DNA of 64,000 nucleotides from Buttiauxella agrestis ATCC 33320 (GCF_000735355.1 NZ_JMPI01000030.1:62001-126000), one strand, 5' to 3'. Shown: positions 28,091 to 37,671, numbered from the stretch's first letter. Notes: generated by a model not told the origin, from the letters alone. Program-made: numbers and translations.

Positions 28091-28208
28091 GTTCAGGGTA
28101 AATAATCCCTTTCGTAATTTGCAGGCGTAAATAGTCACGTCAAAAACTTGTTTGCAAATTTGTTAATCCCTTTTTTTAGCTAAAAAAACAATATCGTTGG
28201 AGATGTAA

Positions 28209-29828
28209 ATGCCTGTACTTTTCAGGATGAAAGTTATCCCACTGGTTTTGCTGTTGGCGATGGTTTTTGCCTTCCTACTCAACTGGCCCGTGTTGCTGCA
28301 TTTTTACGATATTTTGTCGCATCTTGAGCATGATAAAGCCGGCTTTGTTATCTCCATCCCGTTTGTCCTCGTGGCCGCGCTCAACTTCGTCTTTATGCCC
28401 TTCTCTGTCCGTTATCTGCTCAAACCGTTCTTTGCGTTGCTGCTGATTACCGGGTCGATGGTCAGTTATTCGACGCTTAAGTATAAAGTGATGTTTGATC
28501 AATCCATGATCCAGAACATCGTTGAAACCAACCCGCAAGAAGCCCATTCCTACCTGAACGGCTCGATCATTTTGTGGTTGTTACTGACGGGGGTTCTTCC
28601 GGCTGTCTTGCTGTTTTTAATAAAAATCGAGTACCCATCGAAATGGTATAAAGGTGTTGCCTGGCGCGCGCTGTCGATGGTGGCGTCACTGGCGCTTATC
28701 GCCGGTGTGGCCGCAATCTATTACCAGGATTACGCTTCCGTGGGTCGTAATAACTCCACGTTAAACAAAGAAATCATCCCGACCAACTACGTTTACAGCA
28801 CCTTTGGCTATGTGAAAGACACGTACTTTACGACCAAAGAACCGTTCCAGACGCTGGGTGATGACGCCAAACGTGTAGCCAGTGCAGATAAACCGACGCT
28901 GATGTTCCTGGTGATTGGGGAAACGGCGCGCAGCAAAAACTTCTCAATGAATGGCTATTCACGCGACACCAACGCCTGGACCCGCCAGATTGGCGGCGTT
29001 ATTTCCTTTGCCAATGTACATTCTTGTGGCACCGCCACCGCAGTCTCTGTGCCGTGTATGTTCTCTGATATGAATCGCACCGAGTACTCCCACAAAAGAG
29101 CCGCCAACAGCGAAGGTCTTCTCGATGTGGTGCGCAAAACGGGCGTTTCAATGCTCTGGAAGGACAATGACGGCGGTTGTAAAGGCGCTTGCACGCGCAT
29201 CCCGACTATCGAGATTAAGCCGACCGCTGACCCAAAACTTTGTGATGGGCAAACCTGCTATGACGAAGTGCTGCTGGATAATATCGATCAGGATATTTCT
29301 AAAATGTCAGGCGATAAAATGTTGGCATTCCATTTAATTGGCAGCCACGGCCCAACCTACTTCCAGCGTTATCCTGCGGATCAACGCCATTACATGCCGG
29401 AATGTGCTCGCAGCGATATTGAAAACTGCACCCAGGAACAGCTCGTCAATTCCTACGACAACACCATCCGTAATACCGACCGTGTGATGGCGCAAATGAT
29501 TGAAAAACTCAAACAATACAGTGACCGTTATAACACCGTACTGATTTACGTTTCCGACCACGGCGAATCATTAGGCGAAAAAGGGTTATACCTGCACGGC
29601 ACCCCGTACAAAATTGCGCCTGAGGAACAAACGCATATTCCGATGCAAGTGTGGATGTCACCCGGCTTTATTGCCGAGAAACACATGAATATGACGTGCC
29701 TGCAAAATAACGCGCTCAAGAACGCTTATTCCCACGACAATTTGTTCTCGTCGGTACTGGGGCTTTGGGATATTAGCACCAGCGTTTATAAACCCGACAT
29801 GGATATATTCCACGGATGCCGCAGTTAA
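28209..29828 (+). CDS. mcr: Phosphoethanolamine-lipid A transferase, MCR-9/MCR-10-like
   Basis: A 539-residue EptA/MCR-type enzyme that moves phosphoethanolamine from phosphatidylethanolamine to lipid A, lowering binding of polymyxins. Five N-terminal membrane spans precede a periplasmic sulfatase-fold domain. The first metal ligand is in FLVIGETARSKNFS and the nucleophile threonine in SCGTATAVSVPCMFS. Further metal ligands are in LIGSHGPTYFQRYP and VSDHGESLGEKG, and cysteine pairs include GGCKGAC and CDGQTC. The N-terminus MPVLFRMKVIPLVLLLAM and the length of 539 match MCR-9/MCR-10 as I remember them, and differ from E. coli EptA (547 residues, different start). GGAGAT precedes the ATG. It is divergent from arnB. 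Confidence 0.9.
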   Translation: MPVLFRMKVIPLVLLLAMVFAFLLNWPVLLHFYDILSHLEHDKAGFVISIPFVLVAALNFVFMPFSVRYLLKPFFALLLITGSMVSYSTLKYKVMFDQSMIQNIVETNPQEAHSYLNGSIILWLLLTGVLPAVLLFLIKIEYPSKWYKGVAWRALSMVASLALIAGVAAIYYQDYASVGRNNSTLNKEIIPTNYVYSTFGYVKDTYFTTKEPFQTLGDDAKRVASADKPTLMFLVIGETARSKNFSMNGYSRDTNAWTRQIGGVISFANVHSCGTATAVSVPCMFSDMNRTEYSHKRAANSEGLLDVVRKTGVSMLWKDNDGGCKGACTRIPTIEIKPTADPKLCDGQTCYDEVLLDNIDQDISKMSGDKMLAFHLIGSHGPTYFQRYPADQRHYMPECARSDIENCTQEQLVNSYDNTIRNTDRVMAQMIEKLKQYSDRYNTVLIYVSDHGESLGEKGLYLHGTPYKIAPEEQTHIPMQVWMSPGFIAEKHMNMTCLQNNALKNAYSHDNLFSSVLGLWDISTSVYKPDMDIFHGCRS

Positions 29829-29840
29829 TTGTTGGTTTAA

Positions 29841-29865
29841 TTGCCACCTGATTTCTGGGTGGCAA
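29841..29865 (+). terminator. Hairpin after the phosphoethanolamine transferase gene
   Basis: TTGCCACC (29841-29848) pairs with GGTGGCAA (29858-29865). No T run follows directly, so termination is likely but not certain. Confidence 0.55.
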
Positions 29866-29917
29866 CCTCAATAACTGAAAAGCTTTTTTATGACTCATGC
29901 TATGATTTCGGCAAAAA

Positions 29918-30844
29918 ATGGCATGGGTAAATCAAGTGGGTTCGAGTAAAAGAGGTGCGCTGAACGTCTTAACGGCAGCGATTTTGTGGGGAAGTTCTGG
30001 GGTTTGCGCGCAATACATTATGGAGCAGAGCCAGATGTCATCGCAGTTTTTAACGATGACGCGCCTGTTGTTTGCCGGGTTAATTTTGCTGACGCTGTCC
30101 TTTATTCAGGGCGAGACAATTTTCCGCATTTTCAAAAACCGCCAGGATGCCATCAGCCTGCTGGTATTCTCCCTTGTGGGTGCGCTGGCCGTGCAACTCA
30201 CCTTCCTGATGACCATTGAAAAATTCAACGCTGCCACCGCCACCGTGCTCCAGTTTTTATCCCCTACCATTATCGTGGCCTGGTTCTCGCTGGTGCGTAA
30301 ATCCCGCCCCGGCATATTGGTTTTTGCGGCAATTGGCACCTCGTTGTTAGGCACCTTTTTATTAGTGACCCATGGCGACCCGACGTCGCTCACGATTTCC
30401 GGTAGCGCATTATTCTGGGGGATTGCCTCGGCTTTCGCCGCCGCGTTTTATACCACCTGGCCTTCGCGTTTAATCGCCCGGTACGGCACCCTGCCGATTG
30501 TCGGCTGGAGTATGTTAATAGGCGGCGCGATGCTTCTGCCATTTTATGCCGGCCAGGGAGGCGACTTTGTGATAACCGGAAATGTGCTGTTGGCCTTTTT
30601 CTATCTGGTGGTTATCGGAACGTCACTCACTTTCAGCCTCTATTTAAAAGGTGCGCAGCTTATTTGCGGGCCAAAAGCCAGTATTTTGAGTTGCACCGAA
30701 CCGTTAAGCAGCACGTTCCTTTCGCTATTATTGCTGGGCATTACCTTTACGGTTTCCGACTGGCTGGGCACCCTGATGATTTTATCTTCAGTTATTCTGA
30801 TTTCGCTGGACTCACGCCGTCGCGTCATCACCCATCAGGCGTAA
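29918..30844 (+). CDS. yicL: EamA-family membrane transporter YicL
   Basis: A 308-residue inner-membrane protein with ten hydrophobic segments in two EamA halves, matching E. coli YicL closely from memory ([39 protein letters not shown] core, [20 protein letters not shown]). The substrate is unknown. E. coli YicL begins near GSSKRG, so a GTG at 29936 is an alternative start to the ATG at 29918; neither has a strong ribosome site. Confidence 0.93.
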   Translation: MAWVNQVGSSKRGALNVLTAAILWGSSGVCAQYIMEQSQMSSQFLTMTRLLFAGLILLTLSFIQGETIFRIFKNRQDAISLLVFSLVGALAVQLTFLMTIEKFNAATATVLQFLSPTIIVAWFSLVRKSRPGILVFAAIGTSLLGTFLLVTHGDPTSLTISGSALFWGIASAFAAAFYTTWPSRLIARYGTLPIVGWSMLIGGAMLLPFYAGQGGDFVITGNVLLAFFYLVVIGTSLTFSLYLKGAQLICGPKASILSCTEPLSSTFLSLLLLGITFTVSDWLGTLMILSSVILISLDSRRRVITHQA

Positions 30845-30861
30845 AAAACGCACATATAAAA

Positions 30862-30883
30862 GAGGCACCCCATGGGGTGCCTC
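30862..30883. terminator. Palindromic terminator between yicL and a convergent dehydrogenase gene
   Basis: GAGGCACCCC (30862-30871), AT, GGGGTGCCTC (30874-30883): a perfect 10-bp inverted repeat between converging genes. Confidence 0.8.
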
Positions 30884-30913
30884 GAAACATTTAACGCTTT
30901 ACTCATTCGTGCA

Positions 30914-31822
30914 TTACAGCGTCCCTGTCCCACCGTCTGAACACCAGACCTGCCCTGAGGTAAAGCTGGACTCTGGCGAAGCAAACGTCACGTACAGTGA
31001 CGCAATTTCCGCCGGTTGCCCTGGGCGTCCAAGCGGTGCGGAAGCGCCAAACTTTTCAATTTTTTCCTGCGGCTGCCCGCCGCTGCATTGCAAAACCGTC
31101 CAGTACGGGCCTGGCGCGACAGCATTGACCCGGATCCCCTCGGGTGCGAGCTGCTTCGCGAGAGATTTGGTGAATGCCACAATCGCGGCCTTGGTCTGAG
31201 AGTAATCAAGCAAATTATCACTGGGTAGATAAGCCTGCACGGACGCGGTATTAATGATTGCCGCCCCCCGTGGCAGATAGCTCAGCGCCGCTTTGGTTAT
31301 CCAGAACATGGCGTACACATTGGTTTTGAAAGTGGCATCAAACGCTTCAGTCGTGAGGTCTTTGATTGATTCGCAGAACTGTTGACGCCCTGCGTTGTTA
31401 ATCAGCAAATCTAATCCGCCCAGTTCCTGTGCGGCCTGCGTCACCAGTTGCTGGCAAAACGCTTCGTTGCGGATATCGCCCGGAATGGCGACGGCCTTAC
31501 ATCCCTCGGCACGAATCAGCGCAATCACTTCAACGGCATCTTCTTCTTCCTCGGGCAGATAATTAATCGCCACATCGGCCCCTTCACGAGCAAAGGCAAT
31601 GGCCACGGCCCGCCCTATTCCTGAATCTCCGCCGGTAATTAACGCCTTACGCCCAATAAGTCTGTCGCTGCCTTTATAAGATGTTTCACCGTGATCGGGG
31701 ACGGGGATCATGTTTTTGGCAAGCCCCGGAAATGGCTGCTTCTGATGTTCAAATGGTGGCGATGGATAAGCATCGGAGTGGGTTCTATTGCGTGAATCGG
31801 GGATCCCATTCTTGCTTTGCAT
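30914..31822 (-). CDS. Short-chain dehydrogenase/reductase (YghA-like)
   Basis: A 302-residue SDR with the long N-terminal tail typical of the YghA/stress-SDR group (PFEHQKQPFPGLAKNMIPVP). The nucleotide loop is in ALITGGDSGIGRAVAIAFAR (about residue 60) and the catalytic Tyr-x-x-x-Lys in LDYSQTKAAI. The C-terminus ends CSDGGTGTL. An NAD(P)-dependent oxidoreductase of unknown substrate; relatives are linked to osmotic and general stress. It is convergent with yicL and separated from the downstream-facing iron locus by a terminator. Confidence 0.88.
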   Translation of the reverse strand: MQSKNGIPDSRNRTHSDAYPSPPFEHQKQPFPGLAKNMIPVPDHGETSYKGSDRLIGRKALITGGDSGIGRAVAIAFAREGADVAINYLPEEEEDAVEVIALIRAEGCKAVAIPGDIRNEAFCQQLVTQAAQELGGLDLLINNAGRQQFCESIKDLTTEAFDATFKTNVYAMFWITKAALSYLPRGAAIINTASVQAYLPSDNLLDYSQTKAAIVAFTKSLAKQLAPEGIRVNAVAPGPYWTVLQCSGGQPQEKIEKFGASAPLGRPGQPAEIASLYVTFASPESSFTSGQVWCSDGGTGTL

Positions 31823-31870
31823 ATTCAGCTCCTGTGATTTTCATTCGCAGAACAGAAAGCATAGAACAAA

Positions 31871-31888
31871 AGGCCACCGAGGTGGCCT
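31871..31888 (-). terminator. Terminator of the TonB receptor operon
   Basis: AGGCCACC, GA, GGTGGCCT; on the minus strand the stem is followed by TTTTGTTCT. It lies about 60 bp past the receptor stop codon. Confidence 0.8.
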
Positions 31889-31913
31889 TAAAGCTGAGAA
31901 CAAGATTCTTCCC

Positions 31914-31940
31914 AGGCCGGATAGCGCAGCGCCACCCGAC
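31914..31940. repeat. Single REP-like unit
   Basis: AGGCCGGATAGCGCAGCGCC followed by ACCCGAC has the length and core of a REP unit. The outer stem is imperfect (GCCGG with CCCGAC). It lies between the receptor stop and the terminator. Confidence 0.5.
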
Positions 31941-31950
31941 AACACGCTAA

Positions 31951-34152
31951 TCAGAAATCATAGGTCATTGACACTTTCAGCGTGCGCGGCTCGCCCTGGA
32001 AGATATAGGTGCCTAAATCTTCTACGCCAGACCAGTATTTCTCGTTGGTGACGTTATCAACGCCCGCCCGCACCACCATTTCATTGCGATCGGCATTCAG
32101 GTTCATACGATAGCGGACACCGAGATCAAGCGTGGTGTAACTGTCGAGTTTTTTGGTATTCGCCGCATCGGCATATTGCGAACCGGTATGGTTCACTTTC
32201 GCCGTCGCCGTCAGTCCGTTAACCGGCTTGATGTCGTATTCCGCGCCCACCACCATGTAGAAACGGGAGACACCAATGGCGTCTTTGCCGTCAGTTTTGC
32301 CGCCTGCGGTGTGGGTCTGCTCCGGATCCAGCCACATCGTGCTGCCGTTTAAGCGCAAGCCTAACATTGGCTCGCCAAACACGTTCAGCTCCACACCCCG
32401 GTTGCGCTGCTCGCCGTCGAGCGCGTAATAGTTACTGGCATTCAAAACGGCAGAGGGTTTTTTGATTTCGAAAAGCGCAAGCGAACCGCCGACACGCTCG
32501 TAATCAATTTTCACCCCGGCTTCATCTTGTTTAGAGTGCGCGATGCCGGTGCTTTGCCCGTAGTTGGCCGCCCCTTTTGGCGCATTGCTTCCCGGCTGCA
32601 AGGCTTCGGTATGGTTCGCATAGAGAGAGATTTCATTCCATGGCTTGTACACCAGCCCGAAGGTCGGCATCCAGCGGCTTTGCGTATACCGCGAGGAAGT
32701 GTCTTCGAGGCCAGTTTTGTTGCTGTAGTTACGCACCACCACTTTTTGATGACGGGCAGCGGCGGTAAACAGCACGCTGTCATCCAGGATGCCAAACGTG
32801 TCACTCAGCAGCCAGCCCTGCGTGCGGTTACGCGCCGTGGTCAGCGGGTCAAAATAGTCGCCGCCAAAGTACGCATTCGTCGGTTCTGGCACGGCGTGAT
32901 TATCATAAATATTGGTGGTTGGATTTTTGGCAGACATGCGCCACGCGGTAGCGTCGCGTTTGATTTGCGCGGAATAGCCAACGTTCACTTTATGAGAAAT
33001 CGCGCCGGTATCGAAATCACCGCGCACCCCCGCCATGCCGCTGAAGGCATCAATAATACGATTGGTATCCAGACGGCCGACGGTGGCATCGCCGTTTTCA
33101 TTGAGCATTTTAGGGGCGCTATAAGTGCCGGTTTCGTGAGCGTGTTGTGCGCCTAATGCCGCGTAGGTCGTCCAGCTATCGGTCAAATCAAACTCGGTTT
33201 TCGCCATGCCGAATTCGTTTTCGATATCGCTGTAGCCCCATTTCTGGCTGTAGTTTTTGGTGCTGCCCGGCACGTCAGGAATGAAATCAACGCCGCTGAT
33301 ATTGATGCCCATGGTGCCGCCATGGAACGTTTTCTTCTGATAGCCAAAATCCAGAGATGAACGCGAGCGATCGGTTTTATAATCGAGGCCAATGGAGGCA
33401 AGCGTGGTACGGCGTTTGTCATCATCGACCGCCGCTTCCCCTTCGCGATGCACCAGATTCACGCGCGCGCCAAACTGGTCGTTATCGCCGAAACGGCGTC
33501 CGACATCCAGCGAACCGCCTACCTGGGAATCTGATGTGTAATCGACGCCAATCTGGGTGGTCGGTAACGCCTCGGCACGTTTTGGCTCGAGGTTAATCAT
33601 GCCGCCAACGCCGCTGCCCGCCGCGCCATTGAGTAAAGCATTCGCGCCTTTAAAGACTTCGACACGTTCGAGCATCTGAGTGTCCATCACCTGGCGCGGT
33701 ACCACGCCCGACAGGCCACCCATCGTCATATCGTCGCCATCAAGTTTGAAGCCACGAATACGGTAGGTTTCGGAGAAGTTGCCGTAACCCTGCACCGCCT
33801 GCACGCCCGCATCATTGCTGACAACATCGCCAATGGTTTTGGCCTGCTGGTCCTGAACCAGTTTGGCGGTATAGCCGATCACGTTGAACGGCACGTCCAT
33901 CGCTTTTTGTTCGCCTAACATGCCTAAACGCCCGCCGTGGGCGATTTGCCCGTCCATGTATGCCGGAACCAGTTCGTTGCCGCCGGGTTTAAATGCGCTA
34001 TCGGCATTGCCCTGCACGACAATCGACTCCTCTTGATTCTGCTGTGTGGACGCGTCGTTGCTGGCTGCGTGAGTGGTTTGAGTGACCGCTCCCATTGCCA
34101 TCGCAATCAGAGATTTACGTAATAAACGGGTTTTGCCCAGGGTGTTGTGCAT
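31951..34152 (-). CDS. TonB-dependent siderophore receptor
   Basis: A 733-residue outer-membrane receptor. The signal peptide ends near TTHAAS, and the TonB box is probably ESIVVQG at about 42. The plug domain contains DVVSNDAGVQAVQGYGNFSE and the siderophore-receptor motif YRIRGFKLDGDDMTMGGLSG. A 22-strand barrel ends in the canonical VSMTYDF with terminal Phe. The plug resembles ferrichrome/hydroxamate receptors of the FcuA type, but the ligand cannot be fixed by eye. It follows a beta-propeller lipoprotein gene in the same direction, with a Fur-box-like site at the head of the pair. Confidence 0.9.
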   Translation of the reverse strand: MHNTLGKTRLLRKSLIAMAMGAVTQTTHAASNDASTQQNQEESIVVQGNADSAFKPGGNELVPAYMDGQIAHGGRLGMLGEQKAMDVPFNVIGYTAKLVQDQQAKTIGDVVSNDAGVQAVQGYGNFSETYRIRGFKLDGDDMTMGGLSGVVPRQVMDTQMLERVEVFKGANALLNGAAGSGVGGMINLEPKRAEALPTTQIGVDYTSDSQVGGSLDVGRRFGDNDQFGARVNLVHREGEAAVDDDKRRTTLASIGLDYKTDRSRSSLDFGYQKKTFHGGTMGINISGVDFIPDVPGSTKNYSQKWGYSDIENEFGMAKTEFDLTDSWTTYAALGAQHAHETGTYSAPKMLNENGDATVGRLDTNRIIDAFSGMAGVRGDFDTGAISHKVNVGYSAQIKRDATAWRMSAKNPTTNIYDNHAVPEPTNAYFGGDYFDPLTTARNRTQGWLLSDTFGILDDSVLFTAAARHQKVVVRNYSNKTGLEDTSSRYTQSRWMPTFGLVYKPWNEISLYANHTEALQPGSNAPKGAANYGQSTGIAHSKQDEAGVKIDYERVGGSLALFEIKKPSAVLNASNYYALDGEQRNRGVELNVFGEPMLGLRLNGSTMWLDPEQTHTAGGKTDGKDAIGVSRFYMVVGAEYDIKPVNGLTATAKVNHTGSQYADAANTKKLDSYTTLDLGVRYRMNLNADRNEMVVRAGVDNVTNEKYWSGVEDLGTYIFQGEPRTLKVSMTYDF

Positions 34153-34187
34153 AATTTTCTCGCCAAAAAATCCAAATAAAACAAAAT

Positions 34188-34203
34188 GGCCCGCAACCGG
34201 GCC
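34188..34203 (-). terminator. Intercistronic hairpin with T-rich tail
   Basis: GGCCCG, CAAC, CGGGCC; on the minus strand it is followed by ATTTTGTTTTATTT. It lies in the 57-bp gap between the lipoprotein and receptor genes and may attenuate receptor expression. Confidence 0.6.
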
Positions 34204-34209
34204 TGATGC

Positions 34210-35283
34210 TTATTTTTTGAGGTCGATTCTCACGATGCTGTCCGGGCCATTCGTGGAATGATCTTTGTTAAAGGCTTGCTTGACGGTGACATACAGAATT
34301 TGCCCGTCGTCAGAGAGCAGCAGGCTGTTTGGGTTGGGCTTTAAATCCCACGATTTCTTCAGCGCATAAGTGGTGCCATCGAGGCTCAGTAGCTTGCCGG
34401 ACTCGCGCTGAGTGATGTAAATCTCATTGCGTTTGGCGTTGAATTTCACCGCCAGAGAATCGCCCACCGCCAACTGCTTAATCACTTCTCCGGTACGGAT
34501 ATTCAGCACCAGCGTGGTTTTCGCTTTCGAGTTATCCGTGACAAACAGACGCCCCGTCGCGCTGTCTTCTGCCATATTGAGCAGCAATGCCGGTTTATCA
34601 CCCAGCGGTTTCCAGCGTTTTTCGACGCGATTTGTTTTCGGGTTAATGACCAGAATCTCACCGCTGCCATTGGCGGCGTAAATGCGGTCGGTGGTTTGGG
34701 AATAATGCAGGCCGGTCATCCATTTGCCGGTATTTTTGATGCGCATTTTAAGCTTCAGAGTTTCGGCATCCACCACCCAGATTTGCGCCGGGTCTGCAAC
34801 CGCGCCGATGTAAAGCAAGCCGTTATGCAGCAACACTTCACGAGCACCGTAAGGGAAACCCTCTTTGTTGCGCTCGCTGAATAAAATACGTGATTTAACT
34901 TTTCCATCTGCGGTGTTCACCGCACTCAGAGCGCCATCCAGAGAGTTAGTCACATACACAATCTGCCCATCCGGGGAGAGAGCCATCCCGAAGTTTTTCA
35001 GGTCAGTGTGGCTCGAACCAACGGTTTTCAGCGTAGTGGCATCCAGCTTGTAAATTACCCCGCCCTGCACATCTTTAAATCCTTCAGCGCTGGCGACATA
35101 CAGCACATCGCCCTTCGGGCCGAGCGCCATTTCGTAGAGTCCGGCGGCTAAATCGCGCTGAGTGGTATCGGTGGCGACGGCTTTTTGCGTGGCGGGAGGC
35201 GTGGTTTGTGAGGTTTGCTGAGTTGCGCAACCGCTCAGTGCCACTGTCAAAAACAGTGCAACGGCGGAGAATTTTGTTTTCAT
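34210..35283 (-). CDS. YncE-like beta-propeller lipoprotein
   Basis: A 357-residue predicted lipoprotein. The signal peptide MKTKFSAVALFLTVALSGC ends in a lipobox with Cys at residue 19. The mature part is a seven-bladed propeller of the YncE/YVTN type with repeats such as MALSPDGQIVYVTNSLDGAL and LLLSDDGQILYVTVKQ. E. coli YncE is periplasmic and lacks a lipobox, so membrane anchoring is a difference. The start at 35283 is chosen because the signal peptide begins there; the open frame extends to 35310. First gene of an iron-regulated pair with the TonB receptor; a role in handling the ligand is inference. Confidence 0.83.
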   Translation of the reverse strand: MKTKFSAVALFLTVALSGCATQQTSQTTPPATQKAVATDTTQRDLAAGLYEMALGPKGDVLYVASAEGFKDVQGGVIYKLDATTLKTVGSSHTDLKNFGMALSPDGQIVYVTNSLDGALSAVNTADGKVKSRILFSERNKEGFPYGAREVLLHNGLLYIGAVADPAQIWVVDAETLKLKMRIKNTGKWMTGLHYSQTTDRIYAANGSGEILVINPKTNRVEKRWKPLGDKPALLLNMAEDSATGRLFVTDNSKAKTTLVLNIRTGEVIKQLAVGDSLAVKFNAKRNEIYITQRESGKLLSLDGTTYALKKSWDLKPNPNSLLLSDDGQILYVTVKQAFNKDHSTNGPDSIVRIDLKK

Positions 35284-35320
35284 CAGGAAAATCCCTGTCA
35301 TATCCGTCAATAAAAAAGAG

Positions 35321-35339
35321 AATGAGAACTATACTCATT
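35321..35339. promoter_or_regulatory. Fur-box-like site upstream of the lipoprotein-receptor pair
   Basis: AATGAG-AACTATA-CTCATT, a 19-bp inverted repeat within GAGAATGAGAACTATACTCA, similar to the Fur consensus GATAATGATAATCATTATC. It lies 38 bp before the lipoprotein start. Confidence 0.7.
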
Positions 35340-35415
35340 AGCATTTTGTAATCAAGCGTAAATGACTGAATCAATAAAAATCTCTGCGTCGGTAAGGGGT
35401 ACTACATAGTCCATA

Positions 35416-36357
35416 CTAGCCGGTCGGCACGACCGCGACACCGCTCACGCTGGGCATCACCTCTTTCATCATCTCGATAAACTTTCGCAGACGTGCCGGG
35501 TAATAACTTGCATAAGGATAAAGCAGATAAACAGGTAACGGCGCGGCCTGCCAGTCGGGCAAAACGTGCTGCAACGTTCCTTGTTCCAGGTCCTCCTTCA
35601 CCACCCACGAAGAAACCATACCAACGCCTACCCCGCTGATAGCCGCATTGCGCACCGCATACAGGCTGTCGGTGCTCAGCCTTGGAGTAATAGTGAAGCG
35701 TAACTCCTCGCCGCGGATCACATGATTTAGCGTGACTTCGTTACGATAAAAACTGCTCAGCGCCACCCACGGTAATGCCGCTAAATCCCCCACGTCCGTC
35801 ACCGGTTGATAGCCTGCCAAAAGCGACGGCGCAGCGACCACAATGCGCGGTACTTCTGCCAGTCGGATCGCCACCACCGAGGGGTCGGTAATCGCGCCAA
35901 CGTGAATCGCGCAATCAATACCCTCGGGGATAAAATCCGGAGAATGGTCGTTAAGCACCCACTCAATATTGATATGCGGGTAACGCTGCAAGTAGTCGCC
36001 CAGAGGCTTAATAAGCTGATCCTGGCCGAAAGCGTGTGGCGCACGAACGCGCAGCACCCCAACCGGATCATCACTCACGCCGCTGACTTCATCTTCCAGC
36101 CTCTGCCAGGTTTCTATTAGCTTGCGCGCATGTTGATAACACCGCTCGCCATCATCGGTGAGTTTCATGCTGTGAGTGGTTCGCTGGATTAATTTTACGC
36201 CAAGCAGTTGCTCAAGGCTTTGCAGGCGGCGGCTAATGGTTGGCTGGGTAGTTTCGAGCTGCGCCGCAGCCGCTGAAAGGCTACCGCTCTCAACGATACG
36301 AACGAAGGTTTGCAATATGGCTATACGGTCGCCACTGGGATTAATGTTTTTGTTCAT
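35416..36357 (-). CDS. LysR-family transcriptional regulator
   Basis: A 313-residue LysR regulator. Its helix-turn-helix is ILQTFVRIVESGSLSAAAAQ, then LETTQPTISRRLQSLEQLLG, and the effector domain follows (APHAFGQDQLIKPLGDYLQR). The start MNKNINPSG at 36357 fits family length; the frame opens upstream at 36432. It is divergent from an MFS exporter gene across 105 bp, so it is the likely regulator of that exporter. Of the CrgA/LysR subgroup with the SRRLQSLE core. Confidence 0.9.
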   Translation of the reverse strand: MNKNINPSGDRIAILQTFVRIVESGSLSAAAAQLETTQPTISRRLQSLEQLLGVKLIQRTTHSMKLTDDGERCYQHARKLIETWQRLEDEVSGVSDDPVGVLRVRAPHAFGQDQLIKPLGDYLQRYPHINIEWVLNDHSPDFIPEGIDCAIHVGAITDPSVVAIRLAEVPRIVVAAPSLLAGYQPVTDVGDLAALPWVALSSFYRNEVTLNHVIRGEELRFTITPRLSTDSLYAVRNAAISGVGVGMVSSWVVKEDLEQGTLQHVLPDWQAAPLPVYLLYPYASYYPARLRKFIEMMKEVMPSVSGVAVVPTG

Positions 36358-36462
36358 ACGTAAAGTGTATAACAGTTTTACCCCGCCAGGGGCTACAACG
36401 GGCAGCGAATAACGATAAAAATGGCGACACATTCACTTCATGAGCACTTACAGGAGCGCGCC

Positions 36463-37671
36463 ATGAGCCAGCTTTCCGCAGTCTCTTCATCCGTAACCGA
36501 CAACCCGCTGTCGGGCAAAATTGTTTTTCTTCTGGCACTCGGCGCTGGCCTGAGCGTGGCTTCAATTTATTACAGCCAGCCGATGCTCGGAATTATCGCC
36601 AGCACTTTCCACGCTCGTGTCGGTGACGTTGGCCTGGTGCCGACGCTGACACAAATCGGTTATGCGCTGGGCATTTTGTTGCTCGCGCCGCTGGGTGACC
36701 GCTTCGATCGCCGCCGTATCATTCTGGTTAAAGGCACCCTGCTCGCACTGACTTTGCTGTTATGCGGATTTGCATCTTCCTGGCACGTGTTACTACTCAG
36801 CAGCCTGGCAATTGGGCTGGTAGCAACGGTCGCACAGGATATTATTCCCGCTGCCGCAACGCTCGCTCACGAAAGTCGCCGGGGGAAAATCGTCGGTATG
36901 GTGATGACCGGGCTGCTGGCAGGGATTCTGCTTTCACGCGTATTTAGCGGCATCGTGGCGGAATTATTCGGCTGGCGCAGCGTTTATGGAATTGCCGCTG
37001 CGGGAGTATGGCTTGTCACGTTAACGCTGTGGCGTGTGCTGCCTGATTTCAAGCCGGAAACCACGCTGCGCTATCCGGCACTATTGCGCTCGCTGGGCAA
37101 GCTATGGATGGAATACTCCGCTTTACGCCGTGCCGCGCTGGCGCAGGGATTACTGTCGATTGCCTTTAGCGCATTCTGGTCAACACTGGCAATTATGCTC
37201 GCCGAGCGCTTCCATCTTGGCAGCGCGGTAGCAGGGGCTTTTGGACTGGCGGGCGCTGCTGGGGCGCTTGCCGCACCGCTGGCGGGATCTCTCGCGGATC
37301 GTCGTGGCCCGAACTTCGTCACCAAAATCGCCTCAGCGCTAGTGGTTATTTCATTTGCGTTAATGTTTGTCCTGCCGCTGCTGCCAGTCCCTGCGCAGCT
37401 GGCGGTTATCATCATCAGCGCTATCGGTTTTGACCTCGGTATTCAGGCTTCATTGGTGGCGCATCAGACCATTATTTATGCTCTTAACCCAGCCGCACGT
37501 AGCCGTCTGAACGCCATCATGTTTACGGTGGTATTTATCGGCATGGCGCTGGGTGCGGCATTAGGCAGCAAAGCACTGGAAACCTTCGGTTGGCCGGGGA
37601 TGGTGACGCTGGCAACCGGTGCGGCGTTATGCGGATTACTGATTCGTCTAACCACGCGTTCAGGCAAATAA
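36463..37671 (+). CDS. MFS efflux transporter
   Basis: A 402-residue major facilitator with twelve hydrophobic segments. The motif-A sequence between spans 2 and 3 is PLGDRFDRRRIILVKGTLLA, and the mid-protein loop SLADRRGPNF carries its second-half copy. The N-terminal region LSVASIYYSQPMLGIIASTF resembles exporters of the YgaY/YajR and sugar-efflux kind. The start at 36463 has CAGGAG upstream; the open frame extends to 36421 without a ribosome site. Substrate unknown; the adjacent LysR gene probably senses it. Confidence 0.88.
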   Translation: MSQLSAVSSSVTDNPLSGKIVFLLALGAGLSVASIYYSQPMLGIIASTFHARVGDVGLVPTLTQIGYALGILLLAPLGDRFDRRRIILVKGTLLALTLLLCGFASSWHVLLLSSLAIGLVATVAQDIIPAAATLAHESRRGKIVGMVMTGLLAGILLSRVFSGIVAELFGWRSVYGIAAAGVWLVTLTLWRVLPDFKPETTLRYPALLRSLGKLWMEYSALRRAALAQGLLSIAFSAFWSTLAIMLAERFHLGSAVAGAFGLAGAAGALAAPLAGSLADRRGPNFVTKIASALVVISFALMFVLPLLPVPAQLAVIIISAIGFDLGIQASLVAHQTIIYALNPAARSRLNAIMFTVVFIGMALGAALGSKALETFGWPGMVTLATGAALCGLLIRLTTRSGK

